Origin: Cutibacterium granulosum
Lineage (GTDB): Bacteria > Actinomycetota > Actinomycetes > Propionibacteriales > Propionibacteriaceae
Length of the DNA stretch: 64,000 nucleotides
Reading direction: 5' to 3'
Assembly: GCF_900186975.1 (NCBI RefSeq)
Contig: NZ_LT906441.1
Location: 558,001-622,000 of the forward strand
Below the pieces are notes generated by a model, which had not been told where the DNA came from, did no database searches, and worked only from the letters and a program-made list of their open reading frames with translations. The stretch's first letter is position 1; every line of letters begins with the position of its first letter. Positions 42,918 to 52,054 of this stretch are shown one piece after another. A program made the position numbers and the translations under genes.

Positions 42918-43262
42918 ATGACCATGCCAATTGAGTCACAGTCGGAGGCGGGGGCCTGCCTACCTGGCGGATCCACGATCTCACCCCGGCACGCTGAGCA
43001 GGTGGCACTCGTGGCCAAGGCACTGTCGGATCCGGTGCGGCTGCGAATCTTCCACCACATCGCAGCGAGCCGGTGTTCGAGTGTGTGCGCATGCAATCTG
43101 TCCGAGGTCTTCGGCGTGACGCAACCCACTCTGTCGCATCATCTGAAGAAGCTTGTGGAAGCTGGTCTGGTGAACCGTGAAATGCGTGGACGCTGGGCAC
43201 ACTTCACCCTTCGACCTGAGGGGATTCAGCCCCTCACGAACCTCTTGGGAGGCCTCCGGTGA
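42918..43262 (+). CDS. arsR: ArsR/SmtB-family arsenic-responsive repressor
   Basis: 114-residue winged-helix repressor. The metal-sensor site is CSSVCACNLSEVFG, with the CxC of the arsenite sensor in the helix before the recognition helix TQPTLSHHLKKLVEAGLV. RGRWAHFTL forms the wing. On binding As(III) it leaves the operator. It is divergent from arsD. The start may be the ATG at 42918, the GTG at 42900, or ATG 42924: no ribosome-binding site is visible, so leaderless translation is possible. Confidence 0.92.
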   Translation: MTMPIESQSEAGACLPGGSTISPRHAEQVALVAKALSDPVRLRIFHHIAASRCSSVCACNLSEVFGVTQPTLSHHLKKLVEAGLVNREMRGRWAHFTLRPEGIQPLTNLLGGLR

Positions 43263-43428
43263 CAAGTGCCGATCGCCGTCAGCGGTGTTCTTGCATGTGA
43301 AGAGCGTTGGCAGGCGCTGGACGGCTCCAGCGCCCCTGCGTCATCCGTCTGATCGATGGAAGGTGATGAAGCCGACTGCTCCCGGCTCTCGAGATCAACA
43401 CTCGCCCCTCCGGGCTCCAGAACGGCAA

Positions 43429-43475
43429 CAAGGCCCGAATCGGGACCATCGAGAGTGGCAAGGATTCGGGCCTTG
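43429..43475 (-). terminator. Terminator hairpin after tRNA-Ala
   Basis: Perfect 13-bp inverted repeat CAAGGCCCGAATC (43429-43441) and GATTCGGGCCTTG (43463-43475), 21-base loop, starting 7 bases downstream of the tRNA 3' end on the minus strand, consistent with transcription end of the tRNA gene. Confidence 0.75.
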
Positions 43476-43481
43476 TGGTTG

Positions 43482-43554
43482 TGGAGCATAGGGGGTTCGA
43501 ACCCCTGACCTATTGCTTGCAAAGCAATCGCGCTACCAACTGCGCCAATGCCCC
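43482..43554 (-). tRNA. tRNA-Ala (anticodon TGC)
   Basis: Minus-strand 73-base cloverleaf: acceptor stem GGGGCAT/ATGCTCC, D-arm GCGCAGTTGGTAGCGC, anticodon stem-loop ATTGCTTTGCAAGCAAT with anticodon TGC, and T-arm AGGGGTTCGAACCCCCT. The gene-encoded CCA is not present at its end (CCAC follows). It has its own terminator downstream. Confidence 0.98.
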
Positions 43555-43654
43555 AATGGACCTCGACAGTCTATGCCAAAACGACGCAGATGCGAAATGG
43601 GGTTGGTGGAGCACCGGCAGGGTGACGATCCAGCGAGCTGTCTCCTGCGACGGC

Positions 43655-45073
43655 TCAGCCTGCCAGGTCGAGCAGACGGTCGGGCGAGATCACCTCGACC
43701 TCGAAACCGGCCTCGCGCAGCTGCGGGGCGAGAACACCCGCCTGGCCGCTGATGCCGATCTGCCAGGCCGTGACGTCCAGCAGCTGCTGCCAGGCCTCGT
43801 TGGCCGAGTCATGGCCCACCTGCGCCAGGCGGGCGAAGTGCTCGTCGATCCAGATGCTGGGCAGTCCGGCCAGGTGGAGCACGGCGAGCTGGGCGGAAAC
43901 CGCCTCTGCGGTGTCGTACTGCAGGGGAGCCACCCCGACCAGATGGTCACGGGCCTCGTCCACCTCGGTACGGCCCAGCGGATCACCAGCGGCATCGAGG
44001 ATCTGCATCGTCGTCACGAGGGCCTCGGCGGCCACCTCGGTACGAAATGCCCCGCTCACCGAGGCAATGGCACCACACTTCATCGGCCGTACCGACATGC
44101 CGACCCCGTACGACCAACCCTTCTCCTCACGCAACACCGAGTTCAGCCGCGAGGAGAACGTACCGCCCAGGGCGGCTGCGGCCACCTTGAGCGCAGGCCA
44201 CAGCGGATGGTCACGCCCAGGAGTGCCCAGCTGGAGGCCCACGTCGGCCTGCACGGCGTCCGGACGATCGACGAGCAGCACTCGGCGTGCTGCGGCGGTG
44301 GTGGTGAGCTCACGCGTCGACTCGGCCCGTGGGGTTCCGGTCCACTGCTCCAGCACGTCCAGATTCACCTCGTCGGCATGGTCACCGGCCACCACGAGCA
44401 CACCACGGTCAGGTCGCCACATCTGGTTCCAGAACTCACGCACCCGCTCGGCGTCAATGGCGGCCAAAGTGCTCATCGATCCGGCCGAGGCCCGGGACAG
44501 TCTGCTGGAGCATGGCCACAGCAGACGGTTGGCAGCCAGTTGGGCCAGGGACGGGCCACTGTGGGCGGTGCGGGCCAGCTGAGCCACCGACGCGTCCACC
44601 TGACGGCCCACGTCAACGGGATCCAGTGCGGTGCTGGTGAGCAGCTCGGCGAAGAGCTCCATGCCCGTCGGGAGCTGCTCACCCGGCACGTCCAGGCTCA
44701 GCATGGTCGACGTCGGCATCGCGCTGCCGCCGTAGCTGGCGGCAATTTGTTCCATCTGTTCGGCGAACTCGTGGCCGGGATGGGGCGCCGTGCCCTCGTC
44801 GGCGGTGCGCACCGTGACGGCCCCGATCCCCTCCAGGTCTGCCGGCTCACTGGCCAGCGGCACGTCCAGGGCGAGCTGGACGCTCATGATCTCCTGGCCG
44901 GGAAGCGGCACGGTGAGCACCGTGAGACCATTGCCGAGCTCCCGACGCTCGACGTGGGGAAAGGTCCACGCCGATCCCGTCGTCACCGTCGGACGCGGTC
45001 GCAGCGGTGCCTGCTGTACCTGTGGAGCAGGATCCTTCGGGGATGTCTGGCTCGGCGGTGTGGCATGGCTCAT
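43655..45073 (-). CDS. M16-family peptidase-like protein, non-catalytic subunit
   Basis: 472-residue protein of the insulinase/pitrilysin fold, likely the partner of the next gene. N-terminal half: VERRELGNGLTVLTVPLPGQEI; C-terminal half has GGTFSSRLNSVLREEKGWSYGVG, the substrate-binding R/Y motif of M16B C-terminal subunits. No HxxEH zinc motif is present (corresponding region TVRTADEGTAPHPGHEF), so it should be the inactive subunit as in other M16B pairs. Start ATG overlaps the stop of the catalytic subunit by four bases. A role in peptide processing is inferred; substrate unknown. Confidence 0.88.
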   Translation of the reverse strand: MSHATPPSQTSPKDPAPQVQQAPLRPRPTVTTGSAWTFPHVERRELGNGLTVLTVPLPGQEIMSVQLALDVPLASEPADLEGIGAVTVRTADEGTAPHPGHEFAEQMEQIAASYGGSAMPTSTMLSLDVPGEQLPTGMELFAELLTSTALDPVDVGRQVDASVAQLARTAHSGPSLAQLAANRLLWPCSSRLSRASAGSMSTLAAIDAERVREFWNQMWRPDRGVLVVAGDHADEVNLDVLEQWTGTPRAESTRELTTTAAARRVLLVDRPDAVQADVGLQLGTPGRDHPLWPALKVAAAALGGTFSSRLNSVLREEKGWSYGVGMSVRPMKCGAIASVSGAFRTEVAAEALVTTMQILDAAGDPLGRTEVDEARDHLVGVAPLQYDTAEAVSAQLAVLHLAGLPSIWIDEHFARLAQVGHDSANEAWQQLLDVTAWQIGISGQAGVLAPQLREAGFEVEVISPDRLLDLAG

Positions 45074-46467
45074 CGGGCGTCCTCCTCGTCGTCATGGGCT
45101 CCATCGGTCACCGAATCGGTCTGCTCGGTGGTGTGGACGACCATCGAGGCCTGGCTCGGATCGAGCAACTCGGCTGCCTCGCCCACCTGTTCGCACGTCA
45201 TGTCGGCCATCAGGTCGAACTCGTCGTGACACCGGCGTGCGTCGTCCAGGATCTGGTGTGCGGCGTTGAGCACGTCCGCTCGGGTGTCGGCGGTGGCCCA
45301 ACTCTCCAACCAGTCTCGCTGCGCCTGGGCCCGGCAGCGAGCCATCTCCTGCGGCGTCGGGGGCTGGGTGGCCAACTCGGTGAGCAGCGGGTCGAGCTCG
45401 CGGCGGAACCGCTCCACACTCACCCCCGGTTTCAGGTGCGCCGCCACGATTGCCGTCGAGCGCTGTCGGGACAGCCCCAGGCTGTTCGCCGAGACACCGT
45501 CCACCAGACCCAACTCCCGGTCCAGCCGACGCACCAGCCGGGACGACATGCCCCCGGCCAACACCGACAGGGCCATGTCGCAGGCCACCGCCGTGGGATC
45601 GGCCGTGTGGGTGGGGCCAGTCGGGCAGGTGTGATCGGACATCGGGGTCGTGTCGGGTGCAGCTGCCGGGCTGGCAACGGGTGGTACCGGCCAGGTGAGC
45701 ACCACCGAGGTGCGCGGTACGTCACGCACGATCATCCGGTTGCGTCGCGCACTGTCCAGATGGGTCCCGCCCCGGCGATGCTGCGGAGCCGGTGCCCCGG
45801 TGTCACTCACCGGGGCGAAGTATCGTTCGACGAGTCGCAACGCCTCCTCGGCGTCGACACAGCCACTGATCACCAGGGAGGCATTGGACGGGCGGTACCA
45901 CCGGTCGTGGAAGGCGACGACGTCGTCCAGGCTGGCTGCGTCCAGATCATGCTCCGATCCGATGGGGGAGTGGCCGTAGGGCTCGTCGGCGTCATACTGG
46001 CTTGCCAACACGGCGTCGAGCAGGTCGCCGTAGGGGCTGTTGTCGTAGCGCTGCCGCTTCTCCTCCTTGACGACGTCACGCTGGGTGGTGAGGCTCTCCT
46101 CGGTGACGGCCAGGTGCGCCATGCGCTCGGCCTCCAGCCACAGACCCAGCCCCAGCGCTCCGGGTGGCACCAGCTCGAAGTAGTTCGTCCGATCGAAGCT
46201 CGTCGTGGCATTGGCCGACCCGCCGACCGCCTCGATCGCTGCCAGATGTTCACCTGAGGCGATGCCACTGGTGGTGCCGGAGAACATGAGGTGCTCGAAG
46301 AGGTGGGCGAAACCGTCGCGTCCAGGTTGTTCGTCGGCGGATCCGACGTTGTACCACAGGTTGATCGCCACTGCGGGCAGGGTGAGATCCGAGTCGACGA
46401 TGACGTCCAGGCCATTGTCCAGGGTGGTGGTGACGAGTGCGTCCAGATTCGGCATGACACCGAGCAT
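45070..46467 (-). CDS. M16-family zinc peptidase, catalytic subunit
   Basis: 465-residue zinc metalloprotease. The inverted zinc motif HLFEH is in GRDGFAHLFEHLMFSGT, and a further Glu ligand lies about 76 residues on (TQRDVVKEEKRQRYDN). The C-terminal half contains GGMSSRLVRRLDRELGLVDGV, the second-domain contact. It probably works as heterodimer with the downstream inactive subunit. The start is uncertain: ATG at 46467 (MLGVMPNLD) or 46455 (MPNLD); neither has a clear Shine-Dalgarno, so the message may be leaderless. Frames upstream toward 47142 overlap another gene and are rejected. Confidence 0.9.
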   Translation of the reverse strand: MLGVMPNLDALVTTTLDNGLDVIVDSDLTLPAVAINLWYNVGSADEQPGRDGFAHLFEHLMFSGTTSGIASGEHLAAIEAVGGSANATTSFDRTNYFELVPPGALGLGLWLEAERMAHLAVTEESLTTQRDVVKEEKRQRYDNSPYGDLLDAVLASQYDADEPYGHSPIGSEHDLDAASLDDVVAFHDRWYRPSNASLVISGCVDAEEALRLVERYFAPVSDTGAPAPQHRRGGTHLDSARRNRMIVRDVPRTSVVLTWPVPPVASPAAAPDTTPMSDHTCPTGPTHTADPTAVACDMALSVLAGGMSSRLVRRLDRELGLVDGVSANSLGLSRQRSTAIVAAHLKPGVSVERFRRELDPLLTELATQPPTPQEMARCRAQAQRDWLESWATADTRADVLNAAHQILDDARRCHDEFDLMADMTCEQVGEAAELLDPSQASMVVHTTEQTDSVTDGAHDDEEDAR

Positions 46468-46572
46468 AGGTGCTGATCCGGGTGCGATGGGGTTGGCGGA
46501 GTGCTGGATGCCCGAGGAGGATTGGTTCGTGCAGCGCCGAGTTGCTTGGCACGACGCCGTACTCTGGGGGCC

Positions 46573-46992
46573 ATGCAGACGCGCCGACTTGAAGTTTCCC
46601 ATGCTCTGCAGCGTCGCCGTGCCCTGGAGCAGTTGTGGAGCCCCCAGGTGGACCTCAACGCCCCCACCCAGTGCGACGCGGACCCCATGCTGATACGTGC
46701 AGCCTTGCACCACGGGGAACCCCGTGAGGAACCATGCCCAGTGTGCGAGTCGCCCCAGTTGGTACTTTTGCGGTATACATTTGGTTCTCAGCTCGGACAA
46801 TTCTCCGGACGCATTCGTACGGTTGTCGAGCTGGAGGAAATGGAACACGAATTCGGGGAGTTTCGGGTCTACGAGGTCGAGGTGTGCCCCGACTGTGGGT
46901 GGAACCACGTCCTGACCCACTACGTCCTGGGTGACGGCAGGCGACGCCGGCCGCCCCGTCACCAACCCACCGTGGAGGATATCTATGGCTGA
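46573..46992 (+). CDS. DUF5318 protein with two Cys pairs (zinc-ribbon-like)
   Basis: 139-residue cytosolic protein conserved in Actinobacteria next to class A PBP genes. It carries CPVCESPQ and CPDCGWNH, each a CxxC knuckle, spaced about 55 residues apart with a helical Glu-rich segment (VVELEEMEHEFGEF) between, indicating a structural zinc site. Function unknown. The ATG follows GGGGG. Its last bases overlap the PBP start region: the PBP ATG (46985) lies inside this gene. Confidence 0.85.
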   Translation: MQTRRLEVSHALQRRRALEQLWSPQVDLNAPTQCDADPMLIRAALHHGEPREEPCPVCESPQLVLLRYTFGSQLGQFSGRIRTVVELEEMEHEFGEFRVYEVEVCPDCGWNHVLTHYVLGDGRRRRPPRHQPTVEDIYG

Positions 46993-49339
46993 GCGATCCC
47001 GCGCACGACGTGGCTCGAGACGTGGTTCGACCAGGTCGAGACGCGCGAGGACGTCGCGCTCGTCGACTCGTGGCAGGCGGCGTCGCAGTCCACTACGACG
47101 AGTGCTGCGGGGACTGCTCATCCTCATTCTCGTCATGGTCATGGCCGTCGTTGCGGCCGGGGCGGTGTTCTACCATCGCACCGAGCTACCCGATCCCAAC
47201 AAGGGATTCTCGTCGAACACGTCGTTCATCTACTACAACGACTCGACATCGAAGATCGGCAGCTTCTCGGTGCAGAATCGTCAGTCGATCACCTACGACG
47301 AGATGCCCCAGAACATCAGGGACGCAGCCGTCTCGGCCGAGAACCGCACCTTCTGGAGCGACCCCGGGATCTCGGTGAAGGGCATGTCCCGAGCCGCGTT
47401 CAGCGTGCTCAGGGGTGGCGATGTCCAGGGCGGATCGACGATCACCCAGCAGTACATCAAGGTGCTCTACCTGTCCCAGGAACGCACCATGCAGCGCAAG
47501 CTCAAGGAACTCGTCCTGGCCGACAAGATGGGCCGCAAGGTGCCCAAGGAGGACATCCTCGCCGGCTACCTCAACACCATCTACTTCGGGCGCGGCGCCT
47601 ATGGCGTCCAGGCGGCGGCCAGGGCATACTTCAACATCGATGCCAAGGATCTCGACCTGAGGCAGGCCGCGGTGCTCGCCGCCGTGCTCAACAATCCCAC
47701 CCTCTTCGATCCCAGCGATGGACCGGCGGCACGGGAGCGTCTGCTCGGACGCTACCGCTACGTCCTGGATGGCATGCTCGAGATGGGCAGGATCAGCCAG
47801 AACGATCACGACGTTGCCTCGCACGCATTGCCCGATTTCCCCGACGTGCCCGTCAACAACCGTTGGCAGGGAACCAAGGGATACCTCCTCAAGCTCGTCC
47901 AGGACGAACTCGTCTCCCAGGGATTCACCGAGTCCCAGATCGCTGGCGGTGGTCTCAAGGTCACCACCACCTTGGACCCCAAGGTGCAGCAGGCGGCCGT
48001 TGACGCCGGGCAGAGGTACAAGAGGATCGCCGGCAACAATGCCGGTGACGACGGGCCGGCGAGACTGCACCCCGCCATCGCCTCGGTCGATGCCAGGACC
48101 GGGGGTGTCCTGGGAATCTACGGCGGCGACGACTACGTCAGGAACTCCCGCAACTGGGCGACGACCGCCCGTCCGGGAGCCTCCAGCATCAAGACCTACG
48201 CCGTCATTGCCGCGTTGCGCAATGGCTTCAGCCTGCAGTCCGCCCTGGAGGGCAACACCTTCACCCCCAAGGGCGATTCGAAACCGGTGCGCAACGAGTT
48301 CCACCACGAGTACGGCACGGTGAGCTTGCAGACGGCGACCGAGAAGTCCATCAACACTGCCTTCGTCGACGTCGTCTCACGCATGAGGAATGGCCCGGCC
48401 CAGGTGATCAAGGCCGCCAACGACGCTGGGGTGCCCAAGGGAGACGGATGGGACCTCAACAACCGTATCGCCCTGGGTACCGCCGAGGTGAGTCCGCTGG
48501 ACCAGGCTGCCGGATACGCCACCCTTGCCAATGACGGGGTGCGCATGCCCACCCACTTTGTCGCCAAGGTCGTCGGGCCGCAGGGCAACACCCTGTATGA
48601 GAACAAGACCAAGGGCGCCCAGGCCATCGAGCCAGACATTGCCCGCGACACCACCCATGCGTTGCGTTCCGTGGTCGAGCAGGGCACCGGTGCGGCAGTG
48701 TCCCGACTCGGTTACCAGGTGGCTGGCAAGACCGGCACCAACGGCGTCGGCGACAAGATCACCTCCGCCTGGTTCGTGGCCTACACCAAGCAGATCTCCA
48801 CTGCCGTCATGTTCGTCGCAGGTGACGGCGGCACCGACGACCTTGACCCGTTCCATGCCCCGGACAACCCGACCTTCTTCGGTGGCACGTACCCGGCACG
48901 CACCTGGGCAGCCGTCATGGAAGTGGCCATGAAGGGCAAGGAGCATGAGAGGTTCGCCGGCAGGCAGGGCGTGAACCTGTGGGGCAAGCACCACGGCGAG
49001 GACATCGACGACCACATCGTCCCCGCCACGCCGCACCCCCGATCCACTGCCGGTACCACCACGCCGACTCCCCGGAAACACGAGAATGGCCAGCACGAGA
49101 GCACGCCTCCGACACACTCGCCCATCGCGAGCCCGACGGTGCAACCCACGCGCACGCCGGCACCCGACACCCCGGTACGGCCCAGCAGACCGAGCCGCCC
49201 CTCGGTGCGGCCACGACCGAACAGACCGACAACCAGACCCATCAGACCCATCAGACCCACGCATCAGCCAGTGAGACCGACGCCGCGCCCAGTGGGACCG
49301 ACGACACAGCCGCACGAGGTTGGTCTTAAGGAAGGCTAG
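46985..49339 (+). CDS. Class A penicillin-binding protein (bifunctional transglycosylase/transpeptidase)
   Basis: 784-residue cell-wall synthase. Basic Arg/Ser-rich cytoplasmic tail, one helix at about 42-63, glycosyltransferase domain 51 (AVSAENRTFWSDPGIS, GGSTITQQYIKVLYL, YLNTIYFGRGAYG) and transpeptidase with Ser-x-x-Lys (SSIK), SIN and KTGT. The C-terminal 120 residues are a low-complexity Pro/Thr/Arg tail with RPIRPIRPTHQPVRP-type repeats. ATG at 46985 follows GGAGG 7 bases upstream and overlaps the DUF5318 gene by eight bases. The glycosyltransferase gene begins 9 bases after its stop. It polymerises and cross-links peptidoglycan outside the membrane. Confidence 0.96.
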   Translation: MAERSRARRGSRRGSTRSRRARTSRSSTRGRRRRSPLRRVLRGLLILILVMVMAVVAAGAVFYHRTELPDPNKGFSSNTSFIYYNDSTSKIGSFSVQNRQSITYDEMPQNIRDAAVSAENRTFWSDPGISVKGMSRAAFSVLRGGDVQGGSTITQQYIKVLYLSQERTMQRKLKELVLADKMGRKVPKEDILAGYLNTIYFGRGAYGVQAAARAYFNIDAKDLDLRQAAVLAAVLNNPTLFDPSDGPAARERLLGRYRYVLDGMLEMGRISQNDHDVASHALPDFPDVPVNNRWQGTKGYLLKLVQDELVSQGFTESQIAGGGLKVTTTLDPKVQQAAVDAGQRYKRIAGNNAGDDGPARLHPAIASVDARTGGVLGIYGGDDYVRNSRNWATTARPGASSIKTYAVIAALRNGFSLQSALEGNTFTPKGDSKPVRNEFHHEYGTVSLQTATEKSINTAFVDVVSRMRNGPAQVIKAANDAGVPKGDGWDLNNRIALGTAEVSPLDQAAGYATLANDGVRMPTHFVAKVVGPQGNTLYENKTKGAQAIEPDIARDTTHALRSVVEQGTGAAVSRLGYQVAGKTGTNGVGDKITSAWFVAYTKQISTAVMFVAGDGGTDDLDPFHAPDNPTFFGGTYPARTWAAVMEVAMKGKEHERFAGRQGVNLWGKHHGEDIDDHIVPATPHPRSTAGTTTPTPRKHENGQHESTPPTHSPIASPTVQPTRTPAPDTPVRPSRPSRPSVRPRPNRPTTRPIRPIRPTHQPVRPTPRPVGPTTQPHEVGLKEG

Positions 49340-49348
49340 TCTGCTCTC

Positions 49349-52054
49349 GTGACCCAGCCCCAAGACAGCACCAGTACCGGTGACCACTCCGTCGCTCCTG
49401 CGTGGCATCGCTCCCTGCCCTCCCGGTGGGGACTGGACGCCTGGCTCGGAGGCCCGGTGGGACGCCATGCCCATCCGCGAGGTGAATTCTTCGACCCGGC
49501 CCGGTGGGCGATCGGTGCGGCGATCCTCACCTGGGTGCTGACGATCCTGCGCCACCAACCCTGTGCACACACCGGTGCCAGTGGTCAGTTCAACCGGTAT
49601 CAGCGGCTGTGCTACTCCGACATCCCGGTGATCTTCACCTCCTCGGGGATGGGTAGGGGCGGCGCGTTGCTGGCAGAGCGATCCGTGCGCCAGTCCCCGA
49701 TCACCGTGGCCATCATGGCCGTCAATCGTTGGCTCGTGGGCCACCTTGGCTGGGTGGTGGGGCCGACCGCCACCGATCAGCAGGTCACCCAGGCCGCCAA
49801 TGCCTACTGGGCCCTGTCAAGTGTGCTGTTGTTCCTCGGTTTCCTTGCGACGGTCGTGGGTGTCATGCTGCTCGGACGCGGCAGCGACATCCCATCGCCC
49901 CGACCGGCCACCAGCGCAACGACACCCACCGCTGCTGTGGTCACCGAGGTCGCAGCACGGACTCGTCGACGTAGCTGGGACGTGTTCCTCGTCGCCTGCA
50001 GCCCGCTGGTTCTCGCAGCCGGCATGGTCGACTTCACCTTGGTGCCGGTGGGATTCATGACCCTCTCGTTGCTCGCCTGGGCCACCAGGCGTCCGACGCT
50101 CGCCGGGGTGCTGGCCGGGTTGGCGGTCTCCGGCAGCCTGCAGACCGCCGTGGTCGTCCTCGCCGTCGTCGTCCTGTGCCTGCGTGCGGGCAAGCTCGCC
50201 TCGCTGGGACGGTACCTGGGGCCAGCCGCGGGTGTTCTGGTCATCTGCCACGGTGTTGCCGCCGCGCTCTCCCCGGCCACCTGGAAGGCCACCTTGGCCG
50301 CGACCTTCGGGCCTCAGGTGGGCTTGGGTAGCCTGTGGCTCATCTTCCAGGACGCCACCAAGGATTCCATCGCGCACGTCGGCGTGCTGAGCAGTGTCCT
50401 TGCTGCTGCAGGCCTGCTGTGGCTCACCTGGTTCGTCTGGCGGCTTCCGCGTCGGCCCCGGGTGGCGCAGGTGGCCCTTGTCGCCCTCATCATCATCTTC
50501 GTGGCCTACAAGTCGTACTCGCCGCAGTACTCGCTGCTCCTGGTGCCCTTGGCCGCCCTGGCCTGCCCCGACTGGCGCAACTGGGGGGTGCTCATGACCG
50601 GCGAGGTGTTCTACCAGTTCGTCGTGTGGGGACACCTGGCCGGCGCCACCAAACCTGCCGGATCCACCGTGGACGCCGTCTACTGGGGGGCGATCATCGT
50701 GCGTGTCGCTGCCCAGGTGTGGTTCGCCTGGACGGTCGTCGACGAGATGCGCCGCCCGTGGAACGACTCCGTACGAGCGGGCTACGGTGATGACCCCACC
50801 GGAGGAGTGCTCGATTACGCCCCGGACGCACCGGTCATCGGTGCACTGAGCACCGCCGAGGCATCGTCCACCACCCTCGAGAGGAGCACGGTGAGCCCAA
50901 CCGTCAAGCCCGTCACCCCGGCCGACGACCCCGTCCTGGTGCGCCGAACGTGGATCGGTACCCGCATCCTGCTCGGCCTCACCCTCGTCCTCGTCATGGC
51001 CGCCAAGGACCTGAGCTTCGTCCAGGCCACCGGGAACTGGGACGTTAAGCACTTCGTCAACATCGCCCGGCACGGTTATGCCGATCCGCTGGAGATGGCG
51101 TTCTTCCCGGGGCTGCCCGCCATCATGCACGCCGGCTCCTGGATCGGTCTGCCCCCGGAGGTCACCGGGGTGATCGTCGCCCTGGTCTGCTCGGGGCTGG
51201 CCACAACAGCCCTGTACCGTATCGGCGGAGCGGTTCCGGCGATGCTCTGGCTCATAGCGCCCACTGCGGCATTCACCACCATCGGTTACACCGAGGCACC
51301 CTTCGTGGCAGCAGCCTTCTGGGCGTGGGAGCGGGCCCGCTCGAACCGGTGGTGGCAGGCGGCGGCTCTGGCAGCCGTGGCATGCACCATGCGGGTCTCG
51401 GGTCTGTTCCTCGTCGGTGCGCTCGCCGTCATGGCAGTCGTCGGTGACGGGGAGAAGCCGGCACGACGGCGCGGGTCGAAGCGTCGCATCGACGTCGAGC
51501 AGGTGTGCTCGCGATTGGCGACCCTCATCATCCCGGCTGCCGTGCTCGTGTGTTACGTCATCTTCCTGCACGAACTCACCGGCTCGTGGACGGCCTGGCA
51601 CCAGGCCCAGGAGAAGGGCTGGGGACGCGGATTCACCACCCCGTTGCAGACCCTGCACAACACCCTGCCCGCCACACACACCGACATGTGGCGTGGGGTG
51701 TACCACGAGGGAGCCGCCAGGGTGGCCATGATCTTCCGCTTCGAGCTCGTCTCGGTCGCCATTGGCCTGGTGACGACGATCTACTGCCTGCTCAGGCGCA
51801 GGTGGGCCTCCGCCGCATGGGTGGGCATCCAGATCATCGCCTTCTCCATCGGACACTGGTACATGAGCGTCAACCGGGCCGTTCTGCTGTGGTTCCCCAC
51901 GGCGATCATGTTGGCCGAGGCAGCTGCCGTGCCATCCAAGGCCAACGCTCTGGTGAAGCTGTGGCGGGGGGTCGTCATGGTCCTCGTCGTGGTTGACCTC
52001 GGCGTCATGTGTTGGTGGGGATGGCTGCTGTACACGGGGGCGTGGGCGAGTTGA
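49349..52054 (+). CDS. Fused multi-helix membrane glycosyltransferase (GT87-like + PIG-V-like halves)
   Basis: 901-residue polytopic protein in two halves. The N-terminal half (to about residue 450) is a DUF2029/GT87-like polyprenyl-linked mannosyltransferase pattern with about nine helices, including QSPITVAIMAVNRWLVGHLGW. A polar linker (about 450-540) follows. The C-terminal half resembles PIG-V/GT76 mannosyltransferases: WDVKHFVNIARHGYADPLEMAFFPGLPA near residue 570, with the Asp of WD expected to be catalytic. Two GT-C units in one chain suggest transfer of two sugars, or one being structural. GTG start with a distant AAGGAAGG. It precedes a ligase-like gene and may make a mannosylated surface glycan. 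Confidence 0.7.
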   Translation: MTQPQDSTSTGDHSVAPAWHRSLPSRWGLDAWLGGPVGRHAHPRGEFFDPARWAIGAAILTWVLTILRHQPCAHTGASGQFNRYQRLCYSDIPVIFTSSGMGRGGALLAERSVRQSPITVAIMAVNRWLVGHLGWVVGPTATDQQVTQAANAYWALSSVLLFLGFLATVVGVMLLGRGSDIPSPRPATSATTPTAAVVTEVAARTRRRSWDVFLVACSPLVLAAGMVDFTLVPVGFMTLSLLAWATRRPTLAGVLAGLAVSGSLQTAVVVLAVVVLCLRAGKLASLGRYLGPAAGVLVICHGVAAALSPATWKATLAATFGPQVGLGSLWLIFQDATKDSIAHVGVLSSVLAAAGLLWLTWFVWRLPRRPRVAQVALVALIIIFVAYKSYSPQYSLLLVPLAALACPDWRNWGVLMTGEVFYQFVVWGHLAGATKPAGSTVDAVYWGAIIVRVAAQVWFAWTVVDEMRRPWNDSVRAGYGDDPTGGVLDYAPDAPVIGALSTAEASSTTLERSTVSPTVKPVTPADDPVLVRRTWIGTRILLGLTLVLVMAAKDLSFVQATGNWDVKHFVNIARHGYADPLEMAFFPGLPAIMHAGSWIGLPPEVTGVIVALVCSGLATTALYRIGGAVPAMLWLIAPTAAFTTIGYTEAPFVAAAFWAWERARSNRWWQAAALAAVACTMRVSGLFLVGALAVMAVVGDGEKPARRRGSKRRIDVEQVCSRLATLIIPAAVLVCYVIFLHELTGSWTAWHQAQEKGWGRGFTTPLQTLHNTLPATHTDMWRGVYHEGAARVAMIFRFELVSVAIGLVTTIYCLLRRRWASAAWVGIQIIAFSIGHWYMSVNRAVLLWFPTAIMLAEAAAVPSKANALVKLWRGVVMVLVVVDLGVMCWWGWLLYTGAWAS

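Noticed and set aside
43475-43560. Coding frame crossing the tRNA region
   Set aside because: The sequence folds as tRNA-Ala and the frame has no protein features.
46468-47142. Longer N-terminus for the M16 peptidase
   Set aside because: It would run through the divergent DUF5318 and PBP genes and contains no family residues.
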